The position numbers and the translations under genes are program-made. A stretch of DNA of 64,000 bases from contig JAGMWG010000022.1 in the NCBI GenBank assembly GCA_020744225.1, forward strand, positions 310,001 through 374,000, written 5' to 3'. This document shows, one piece after another, positions 21,126-29,639 of the stretch; within the stretch, counting starts at the first letter, position 1, and each line of letters opens with the position of its first letter. The notes under the pieces were generated by a model. The model saw nothing but the letters and a program-made list of their open reading frames with translations, searched no databases and was not told the DNA's origin. This DNA comes from Paraphoma chrysanthemicola (Eukaryota; Ascomycota; Dothideomycetes; Pleosporales; Phaeosphaeriaceae).

Positions 21126-23188
21126 CTATTCGAGCCTCCAGACTCTCCTCAGCTCTGCGGCTCTGCCAGAGGTTGTCCAGCCGGTCTCCCGCTCTATTCT
21201 AGATAAGTGTCTCAGCAGTGCGAGTTTCTCTGATGCATACTCCTCTTTCCTTGCAATGTCATCTTCATCGAGTCGTACCGAGACACTCTGCTGCCTGGCC
21301 GAGCCACAGCCGAATACTTGCCCAGCAATGTAAAGAGCCTGTAAGTGATTGACCCAGTTAGCATGCGATGCATTCGCTATACTAATCCCACAAAGCTCCC
21401 TAGCATGCCAGACAGGATTATACTTGTGTGCCTCAGCTTCCATTTCGTTCCAATGTACACATCCCATCTGTAACAATAGGATTGACCCAGCATGGTAGAA
21501 AGTGTTGCCGCATATTGACGAGCTGCTGGCATATAGAACGGTCGGAAACGGGATCTCGTGATCTACCTCTGTTCTGAGGAGAGAAAGAACTTGGCTCGGA
21601 CAGTGAATTCGCCAATCTTGTAGTTCACGCCACAATGCGTTGATCTTGGCCGGCCTGTTATAAGAGTCTTGTGGTTGTTTCTCGCTTGTTGCAACGAGAT
21701 TTGTTACCTTCGCGAAGATAAGAATGGCAAGATTACAGTAAGCGTCAACGGTTCCCGTGGCCGCGATCGACCGTGCATCGCTTTCGTCAACCCAATCACC
21801 AGTTGGTATCAAGGTCTCTTCTCCGAGAACGAAGGCTGCCCACACATCTGAGAAGGATTCAGCAAGAGTCCAGGATTCGATGTGACATAATGTACCTATA
21901 CGTGCAAAAGCCCAGAAACAGGCATTTACGAGTCCTGGACTAGAGCCGTTCCAACCTTTAGACCTCAGGTTCCAAACACAGCCCTTGGAAGAAGTCAATA
22001 CCAGCACATCACCAATGTTTTCGGAAACGAACCTTAAGATGGCGTCTCCACTCGTCAACATCAGAAGCCATCATTTCATAAACACTTAGCAGGATACAAG
22101 TCGCTAATGTAGCGTCATCACACTGAGACGGCGCGTAGTGAAGCAGTGATTGCACGGCATGCTGATAAAGGCTTAACGTACTCTGACGCTGACTGTGACG
22201 CACAGCGTCAAGTTGCCGGGATGCAAGAGCCATAGCTGCGGCTGCAAACGGTTTGTTCTCCATCAACTTGTGAATACGTGATACCGTAAAGTGCCTGCCT
22301 GAATCTGTGGTCTCACACCATGTCCCCGTTTCTTGCAGATATGCACGAATGAGCCGAGCTTGTTCCGTCTTCGACACCGGCAGCTCGGCCTCAATCTGTG
22401 ATGGAGCATTGTGGCTGACGGATCGATCGAGTAGAGATGAGGAGGCTAATGTGTTCGCTGACGATGCGTCATTTTGTTCCGATTGGTCATTCCAGGATAA
22501 AGAGGGAGCGGCACATTGGATGAAACGGTCATTGTCTGCAAGACCTTGACTTTGAGCTGTCGGGGCAGAATTGGCCGTAACATTGCGGTCCAACACAACC
22601 AGTCTTGACGATGTGAGCTCCAATTCCGCGTACTGTGCAATAGGATCTTCTGGATGATGATCTAAAGTGCTTGCCCTCGAGCTCTGTGGGTCGAGGGGCG
22701 AGGTTATGTAGCAATTTTGGTATCCTCGCGCGATCTGTTGTGTATTATCCACGATCTGGACACTGTGAGCGGACGCACCCTTGAGGAAGACCTATGGAAA
22801 CTGTCGACACCAGTAGTAGCTTACAGTCGTTACGGATGGCCCGCCAGATTGGTCTCGTTCCCTTTCAATGGCAAGTAAAGCAACGCTGTCCTCTCTGGAC
22901 AATCGTAGCGCCCTGGAAGGATGAAAAGACACTTTCAGACCCCAGCGACACTCGTCACCGCGAGCTTGACAACTCCGGCATCGTGGCTGAGTTCCATCAC
23001 CTAGGAAAAATGAACTCAGAAAACACACGAGAACTGGAGAGAACGCACACTTCCGCCTTCTGCGCCGGCAGCAAAGGCTTCTTGCAACCTTAGCATTATG
23101 AGGTAAGGATGACGTGGTTCCGAACTTACCATCCCAATCGGGACCGTGTTCGATTGGTTTGCATAACAACCTCTGGATCGTCTGCCAT
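21126..23188 (-). CDS. Zn2Cys6 transcription factor 2
   Basis: Exons 23188-23130, 23077-23035, 22986-22834, 22791-22033 and 21983-21126 join in phase to give about 623 residues. The third exon may instead end at 22825. The zinc knuckle is spread over three exons: the first Cys is completed across intron 1, then LCCRRRRRKC, then after intron 2 PRCRSCQARGDEC. This gives C-x2-C-x6-C-x6-C-x2-C-x6-C, with an extra Cys directly before the second ligand. A Ser/Gln-rich linker follows. The C-terminal half is the fungal-specific regulatory domain (QDWRIHCPSQVLSLL, CGNTFYHAGSILLLQMG, AWHARELCGIS-like helices). It lies between the GH1 enzyme and an oxidoreductase and may control the glycosidase group; this is inferred from position only. 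Confidence 0.82.
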
Positions 23189-23712
23189 TAAGATAATGTA
23201 TCAAAAGCTGCGTATTATGCTAGTATGCAGCAGGGAAAGTGGAAGCGCCGATATGTTGAGGGCTGTAGCGAGGATTAGTAAGCTCATAGCGCTTCCCTTG
23301 CACTTGGTCCCGAGCCCTTCTGAGTAGTTGCCGAAGTTGAGCCGTGCCAGAAGCAGGCCGAAGCACTTGAGATCTGAAATAGGAAAGCAAGCAAGCACCA
23401 AAACAATCGCGTGCCCCTTGCCTAAATGATCTCATTTCTCGTGCGCTATCTGAAGAGGAGCAGATCAAGACTAGCAGATGGTCCGAAGACAACGTCAGTC
23501 CAATTGCCGCCTGACGGGTGATGCAAGGCCTGGCGCTTCCGATTACGCCATGATGAAAAGATGGCCCTCTGCTTATCAACGAGGCACAGCACTGGGTTTT
23601 ATGTCTTCGCGCCGGTATAAAAGCTCTAAAAGCGCCCGGGTACGATCTTAAAGTTGTATACAGAACTTGCCAAGTTACTTCTACTCCTCATTGCATACAT
23701 AGCCAATTTGCT
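23189..23712. promoter_or_regulatory. Divergent promoter of regulator 2 and MDR oxidoreductase
   Basis: This 524-bp stretch lies between two divergent starts. A TATA-like GGTATAAAAGC lies near 23615, about 95 bp before the oxidoreductase start at 23713. No CGG palindrome was noticed. No gene is supported. Confidence 0.35.
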
Positions 23713-24806
23713 ATGGCTAAACAGCGTGTATTCCGGCTGTCCCAGCGCACTTCCATTCAAAACCTTCAGATTAACGAAGAGAATGTGCCCGAACCGTCCA
23801 CTCAAGAAGTCTTGATTCGAATCAAGAACGTAGCTCTCAACTACCGCGACTTTGCTGTTTCCACCGGAAAATACCCTTTCCCGGTGAAAGACAACGTGGT
23901 GCCTTGCTCTGATCTTTCTGGAGAGGTTGTGAGTGTGGGCAGCCACGTGGAGGATTTCGCCAACGGAGACAAGGTCATTGCATCCTTTGACTTGAAGACC
24001 TTGTATGGCGCCATGCCAGATTGGCACCATAGCTTGGGCGGCTGCTACGATGGAGTTCTCCGAGAATTTATCACATTGCCTAGCTCGGCACTCGTTAAAG
24101 TACCGTCAACGAGTGCGCTCAGCTTCGCTCAGCTCTCGGCTTTGGTTTGCACAGGGACAACCGCGTGGAATGCGCTTTACGGCAACGTCCCGTTGAAGCC
24201 TGGACAGACAGTGCTCTTCCTAGGTACGGATATCATTCTGATCGTCAGAACTATGGCTGAATATATATATATATAGGCACCGGCGGCGTCTCCATCACTG
24301 GGCTCATCTTGGCTAAGGCCGCAGGCGCAGTCACGATCATCACTTCTTCGTCAGATGACAAACTCGCACAAGTTCAAAAGACCTACGGCGCCGACTATAC
24401 CATCAATTACAATCGGACTCCCAATTGGTCGAAAGAGGTGCTCAAAATCACCAATGGCCACGGTGCGGACTTCATTCTTGAGAATGGCGGAGCTGGAACG
24501 ATCGGTCAAAGCATTGATGCAGTCGCTTATGGTGGAAATGTCGCTGTAATTGGCTTCCTTGCCTCTTGTCCGCAGGAGAAAATGCCTGACGTGGCAGCGC
24601 TTGCCCTTTCGAAGGGGGCGATCGTTCGCGGCATCATGGTTGGATCTAAACAACAGCTGGAAGACGTCACACGTTTCGTCACTTCAAAGAACCTCAACGT
24701 GCCTGTAGAGAAAGTATTTGGCTTCGAAAGGGACGAGGTAATCTCTGCATTTGAGTTTCTGGTGTCAGGCCAACACATAGGCAAGGTATGCATTGCTGTA
24801 AGCTAG
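23713..24806 (+). CDS. MDR-family alcohol dehydrogenase / quinone oxidoreductase
   Basis: Exons 23713-24223 and 24277-24806 give 346 residues. This is a medium-chain dehydrogenase/reductase. The N-terminal GroES-like domain has the core VALNYRDFAV and PCSDLSGEVVSVG. The Rossmann fold begins at the splice site: VLFL joins GTGGVSITG, the dinucleotide motif G-x-G-x-x-x-x-G, and IITSSSDDKLAQ follows. The Cys/His ligands of the catalytic zinc are not in the usual places, so it is probably a zinc-free NAD(P)H-dependent reductase, as in the YogA-like fungal group. The 53-nt intron ends in a (TA)n run. It could reduce an aldehyde or enone from the neighbouring catabolism; no substrate can be named. 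Confidence 0.88.
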
Positions 24807-25064
24807 GACAGTCAAAGAATTACTTTATTCCCTGAACGCCCTACTTCGGAAAAGAAAAGAATTGATCGATTTGAAATACAACGACTTATAGCATTCAGCG
24901 ACAGAAGCGACAGTCACCCTCCTTAAATTCGTGTGATTTGCACAGCGTCTTCAAGTGACCAATTTCTGTCCATTGAGTGACGAGTCGCGGTTTGATAACA
25001 TACTATGTACAAACAAGATGGTGCTCTTTAGACAAAATCTGCATTACTTCGGTTATAATCCGAG
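24807..25064. other. Intergenic region downstream of the oxidoreductase
   Basis: AT-rich 3' UTR-like sequence with no supported gene; it leads into the GH1 relic that starts near 25065. Confidence 0.35.
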
Positions 25065-25155
25065 GTACTTCATTTCAAGCACCTGATCCAGGAGAATTAG
25101 GGGTTAACGATTGAGGTTTTGAGGTGAGGGTGCGGAGTGGGCCTCGGTGATGGGT
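25065..25155 (+). pseudogene. Relic of a second GH1 gene, 3' end only
   Basis: About 85-90 bases match the 3' end of the GH1 gene and its downstream flank (20665-20755). In the same frame the relic encodes FKHLIQEN and then TAG at 25098-25100, against FKHLIREN and TAG in the intact gene. Two of the three codon changes there are silent. Homology continues about 55 bases past the stop codon. About eight bases are missing upstream, and beyond that similarity fades. It looks like the tail of a lost paralogue rather than a functional gene. Confidence 0.6.
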
Positions 25156-25295
25156 ACCCCTCGTCGGTCAAAGTACCCCTCGTTCGTCCCAGCATGGAGG
25201 GTGTCCCAGCGTTTGGGAAGGGATGTGAGTATAACCATAGACTACTTTCTTCAATCAGAAACAACGCCACCCATGTCCCTAACTGAACAGGTCGA

Positions 25296-28200
25296 TCAGA
25301 AAGTCGGAGCGGTCTCAAGCTCAGTTGCTGTAGGCACCCCCATTCGGATGGTATTAACCACGTCCATTACCGGTGGTATTGACTTTATGCGGCTCCGTGC
25401 TTCATCCATCAACTCATCCGCAGTCGGGCCTCGAGATCCAGCACGGATATATTCCTTCGCTTTCCGCACCATCAAGGTCCAAAGGCCTTGACACGTCTGG
25501 AACTGCTCTTCTAGCAAGACAACAAGTGCTATCGTCACGCTCGTGTTCAAAGCATTGAGCTTGGCGTTGAGCTCCATTACGACGCCTAACAATGAAGATC
25601 CTAGAGTTGTCTCGACTGACACTTCGCTGTTGAAATCGAAGCATCCATCTGATCTCTGGAATGCGAGGAGACCCCTGACGAAATCCTCTGCTGCTCTTTC
25701 TTCTGCTGTTTTTGCTGCAGCTCCTACGTTTTGCAAGAGAGAGGTCGATGCTGGTGGGTTGTAGACGGGAGCGAAGGCTACGTAAGATGGTTGTGTAGAA
25801 CTATAGCTTGAGGAATGAGGTGGAGGAGGTGGAGGAGGTGTCACAAAAGATTCGGTATAATAAGAAGTAGCGTCTGACCTTGCCAAATTGGAAAAGGAGA
25901 GAGAAGTGTCAATGTTGTGGCGGGGGGCCGACTGGGCTGATGGGGGTATTCTCGAAGAGTTGGATGAAGGAGAGTGAGAACTGCTAATGTTGTGGTCGTA
26001 GGGCGGCTGGTATGGTGGAAAGCTGAACGAGGGGTTGGAAATGGAAGGGAGGAGTGAACTGTCAATGTTGTGATCTGAGGCCGACTGGTATTGTGAAAAT
26101 CCTCCTGAAGGGTTGGAGTTGTAAAGGGAGTGAGAAGTGTTAATGTTGTGGTCCGAGGTCGACTGGGTTGTTGGGGCTCTTCTCGAAGATCTGAAACGTG
26201 AACTGAGACGAGAGTGAGAAGTGTTAATTTTGTGGTCGGAGGACGGCTGGTATGCGGACGGCCGGGATGGTGGAGATCTGGACACGGGGCTGGAATTGGA
26301 AGAGATGAGAGAAGTGTCAATCTTGTTTTTGAAGGCCGGCGAGTATGGTGAGAAGCTTCCCGAGTCGTTGGACCCGGAGGACGAGGAGTCGCGAACGTGA
26401 CCAGAAGTACGGCCACGGGGCTCAATGCTTTTCCAACTCCAACCATCTGAAAGTGGAGGCTTCGCCTGTGGTCTTGTCCTGCTTTGCGGTGGTTGCGCTG
26501 CAGATTGCGGTCGACCCAACTCTATCAAGCTCGATAGCGTGGATCCAGTCGACCCAAATTCTGGGTGTGAAATTCTGTCAAGGTTGTTTGCTCCCCCAGG
26601 ATGCTGTGGCCCATCGTTTCGTGGGATATCATCTCGTGGTGAGTGGCGCTCCTGTTGTTCCCCTTGCCCCGCATCTCTGGCCCCCATGTCCATGTCTGCA
26701 TCTACATCGCCACCTCCCGCACCGTGCCCAGGATTATTGTGATCACTATCTGAATCGTCATCAGAGTCATTGCCGCGGTGAGATGGCCCGCGAGATCTCG
26801 GGCGAGGTTCAGAGTCAGTACTACCGCTTTCACTGCCGCTCTCTTCGTCGCTCTGTTCATTCTCGGCACCAACTCCTGCGCCTGCTAGAACCCGTTCTAC
26901 ATTCGGGTTGAGAGCTCCGCGGGGAAGTAGAAGGATGTCTCCAATTTCCTCATCCATTCTAACATCCTCGATTTGAAGATCCTTTGCTTCGTCACTGCCT
27001 CCAGCAATCTGCTCCTCGACTGCGTAGAGACTCGTCCATTTGGAAATCAATGACCACTTGCAGCTCAAGTTGACTGCTTCATCCCAAATAAGCTTATTAA
27101 AAGCGGTCTGGGTCACATCGACTGATCTGCACCGGTGGAGCCTGCTGTTCTCGCGCTCCAGGTCGCCAAGTAACGCCCTAGCAGCCAGCTTGTGGATTGT
27201 TGAACCTGGCAGGTGTAGCCGTCTTGGGGACACCCTTTTAGTAATTGTAATACCATTGGAACCTCTAGCGTTGAGAACGATTGCCTCCAGCTCGGGGACT
27301 ATGACTCCAGAATCAAACAAGAAAAATATCCTGTTGCGGATGAAAGGACTGATTTCGCAGAGATCGGCGGGCGACTGCTGGTATTTAGGAACCTCAAGAC
27401 CTTCCAAGTTCTGATCTCTCTTCCATTCCAGGTCCACTTGGAAACAGCCAACGTGGCTAGTTGTGGCAGCCTTCAGCACCGCGACAACTCGATCTTCCCA
27501 ACCCCCACCGCTGGCGGAAGTTATAACCTCCGCATAGCCACCACCAGCTTTGGCGATACCTTCGACCAAGTCATGAGAGACGGCTGCGCCGATGCCGAGG
27601 GAGAAGAAACGAGTCATTCCTTCAGTCATCGTCCACTTATCTTTTACAAAACTGATCGTTTCGGCTGGCCTCCAAACCTGACCATCGGTTAAAACAATAA
27701 CGTCCATAGAGCCGTAACCGCCTCTAGCGTTCTCTACTGCCTTGAGAGCGAAAAGAATCTCGGTTCCTCCCATGTCTGATCCGAATTGTTGGCGAACGTA
27801 ATTGGTCGCTTCTCGTTTTGTTTCCTCGTTAAAGGCCTTCGATCGCGGCCACATAGATGTGAAATGACTACCAAAACGCCATATATTGAATGGCCGGTTC
27901 TCGGGAATACCGTTGAGGAAGAACATCATTGCCGACTTTAGGCTGTCAACTTTGTCACTCATTGAACCCGAGCAATCTGCGACGAAAACAATCTCGCCAT
28001 CATGGCCAAAGGTTTCGGCCTGCAACATAAAACTTGAAGGCAGAGTCAACATGATTGCCTTATGATTCTCAAACTCTGGGTGGATCTCAAGAGATGCCTG
28101 TGGAGTCTCTGCATCGTTGGCCAGGGCCGTGTGGATAGTGAGAACTAGATCACTGGCAAGTGTTGTGCGTCCTTCCTCGAGCGTGATCAACGCCGTTTTA

Positions 28201-29054
28201 AGGTTGGCTGACGGGTCATCGCGCTGCGTGACAAAGTCCTCCCACGTCTGGCAGCGTCTTTGACCAATACCTCTTTGGACATTTATGATATCCGTGTCGC
28301 TCTTGATGGATAAAATCTCTTCCGCAGTCAGAAGCTCTACCTCGAGGGCAAAAGATTGTAGGCCTTGGTTCGTCACCTGAAGCCCGGGAGGAGGATCGCC
28401 GTATCTAGGAGCGATGTACGTTGGTACAGTCAGAGTGAAGATCTCACGATCCACCGAGGTTTTGTGCTTGAGTAGGCAGACGAAAGACAATTCCGCTCTC
28501 ATCTTGGTGTTGGCAGGGATATTTCCCAGAATTGCCTTGAACACTTCGGCGGTCTGCTGTTCCACCAGACCCCCGGTATGACCTTGACGAACAGCATTGT
28601 CAAAATCGCGTCGGGCTTCCTCCTTGGGCTTCACCTTTCCACGCACGACCCGGGTTGGGCCAATGCGGCAGTTGAATTCGGTGACGGTGACCTCAAGCGG
28701 TAATGGGAACTGGTAGACTCCCTGCCTGATGTCTCTCGAATCGTTTTTATATAGATGGGTCACCGTAAACCTTGCAGTATCGTGAACAATGTGGACGTTC
28801 ACGGTAGCTGAATTAGGGCGCAGGGATCCTTGTTGTCGCACAGGCTGTCGCAGAGGTTGTCGCAGCTGTTCGTCGTGTCGAATAAACTCGTTTCGCCATA
28901 CTCTCTGTGGGCCCATGCCGAAGCCTAAGCCAGCAGCATGATCGTCTCCCGCCTGGATCTCCACATTGGCATGGGCAGCGGGATAGATGCCAACATGCTC
29001 AAAGTCAGGGGGAATCGGCTCGCGGTGATCGAATAAGATCATCGGGAAGTCCAT
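25296..29054 (-). CDS. VIT and vWA domain protein with repeat-rich linker
   Basis: This intronless protein has about 1252 residues from the ATG at 29054; the frame is open to 29174, but the added 40 residues look unconserved. Order of parts in the longer numbering: VIT domain about 105-235 (FTVTHLYKNDSRDIRQGVYQ, VFKAILGNIPANTKM); von Willebrand A domain about 395-560 with an intact metal site DCSGSMS and later TDGQVW; an acidic and Ser-rich region about 790-960; six tandem repeats of about 25-31 residues; and a conserved C-terminal helical domain (about 1170-1290) of the type that closes VIT/vWA proteins. Fungal VIT-vWA proteins are cytosolic and mostly uncharacterised. No signal peptide is seen. 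Confidence 0.88.
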   Translation of the reverse strand: MDFPMILFDHREPIPPDFEHVGIYPAAHANVEIQAGDDHAAGLGFGMGPQRVWRNEFIRHDEQLRQPLRQPVRQQGSLRPNSATVNVHIVHDTARFTVTHLYKNDSRDIRQGVYQFPLPLEVTVTEFNCRIGPTRVVRGKVKPKEEARRDFDNAVRQGHTGGLVEQQTAEVFKAILGNIPANTKMRAELSFVCLLKHKTSVDREIFTLTVPTYIAPRYGDPPPGLQVTNQGLQSFALEVELLTAEEILSIKSDTDIINVQRGIGQRRCQTWEDFVTQRDDPSANLKTALITLEEGRTTLASDLVLTIHTALANDAETPQASLEIHPEFENHKAIMLTLPSSFMLQAETFGHDGEIVFVADCSGSMSDKVDSLKSAMMFFLNGIPENRPFNIWRFGSHFTSMWPRSKAFNEETKREATNYVRQQFGSDMGGTEILFALKAVENARGGYGSMDVIVLTDGQVWRPAETISFVKDKWTMTEGMTRFFSLGIGAAVSHDLVEGIAKAGGGYAEVITSASGGGWEDRVVAVLKAATTSHVGCFQVDLEWKRDQNLEGLEVPKYQQSPADLCEISPFIRNRIFFLFDSGVIVPELEAIVLNARGSNGITITKRVSPRRLHLPGSTIHKLAARALLGDLERENSRLHRCRSVDVTQTAFNKLIWDEAVNLSCKWSLISKWTSLYAVEEQIAGGSDEAKDLQIEDVRMDEEIGDILLLPRGALNPNVERVLAGAGVGAENEQSDEESGSESGSTDSEPRPRSRGPSHRGNDSDDDSDSDHNNPGHGAGGGDVDADMDMGARDAGQGEQQERHSPRDDIPRNDGPQHPGGANNLDRISHPEFGSTGSTLSSLIELGRPQSAAQPPQSRTRPQAKPPLSDGWSWKSIEPRGRTSGHVRDSSSSGSNDSGSFSPYSPAFKNKIDTSLISSNSSPVSRSPPSRPSAYQPSSDHKINTSHSRLSSRFRSSRRAPTTQSTSDHNINTSHSLYNSNPSGGFSQYQSASDHNIDSSLLPSISNPSFSFPPYQPPYDHNISSSHSPSSNSSRIPPSAQSAPRHNIDTSLSFSNLARSDATSYYTESFVTPPPPPPPHSSSYSSTQPSYVAFAPVYNPPASTSLLQNVGAAAKTAEERAAEDFVRGLLAFQRSDGCFDFNSEVSVETTLGSSLLGVVMELNAKLNALNTSVTIALVVLLEEQFQTCQGLWTLMVRKAKEYIRAGSRGPTADELMDEARSRIKSIPPVMDVVNTIRMGVPTATELETAPTF
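25860..26345 (-). repeat. Coding minisatellite of six units
   Basis: Six imperfect units of roughly 73-93 bp share a core like AATGTTGTGGTCNGAGG (plus strand) at about 25912, 25985, 26063, 26140, 26225 and 26318. On the coding strand each unit encodes a core resembling SDHNINTSHS followed by a Ser/Pro/Tyr-rich spacer. All units keep the frame, so the array can grow or shrink without breaking the VIT-vWA protein. Confidence 0.75.
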
Positions 29055-29391
29055 CTTCCAGGGCTGATTTCGGCGTCGTGAATACTTCTCAGTGAGACAA
29101 TAATCTGAACCTGCGAGAAAGGCTGCGAAGGCTCGCGAGCACGTCTTTAACAACTTGCTGGAATGCGGTAACACGGCTGCTGCCTGAGCATTTGCAGACT
29201 AATGCACTGCGCCACGTAAATGCGGGGAGTTCATCCAATCACACGTCGTATGGCATCTAATTACGGGGGTTGCCTCTCAAAAGTTTGGGCGTTGACCGGT
29301 GCGAGCCAAGGCTGGGAATATTAAACTTTGCAGCATCTATCTTCTATCAGCGAAACCTTAGCTTATCGTTTGGATCTCTCTCCCTAGGAGA

Positions 29392-29425
29392 ATATTTGCT
29401 CAGGTGCAATATTTGCTCAGGTGCA
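29392..29425. repeat. Perfect 17-bp tandem duplication
   Basis: ATATTTGCTCAGGTGCA occurs twice head to tail at 29392-29408 and 29409-29425, about 215 bp before the start of the downstream nine-exon gene. It may be a simple replication slip or a duplicated promoter element. Confidence 0.7.
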
Positions 29426-29639
29426 ATGTTCTAAGAAAAAGTGTGTTGTTGTGGAGCCACGAAGAGGTATACCTACCCTGCACACGTTTGCATGCACAGG
29501 GCGACGGCCCAACTTTTGAAAGGTGCCTCCAAACACAGCCACCTGCAAGGCAGACTGCTGGCATTTCGGCCACTAAATTGTGCCATCCCGTCATCTCTAG
29601 TTCTGACTCGAGAAATCTAGCTCCTCCATCGTTGCGAAC

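Noticed and set aside
21669..21720. Possible intron in regulator 2 (GTAACA...AACAG)
   Set aside because: Removing it would shift the reading frame, while the uninterrupted frame continues into the conserved ALWRELQDW block.
26345..26911. Plus-strand frame of 188 codons with His/Cys-rich sequence
   Set aside because: It is antisense to the VIT-vWA gene and changes with that gene's low-complexity region.
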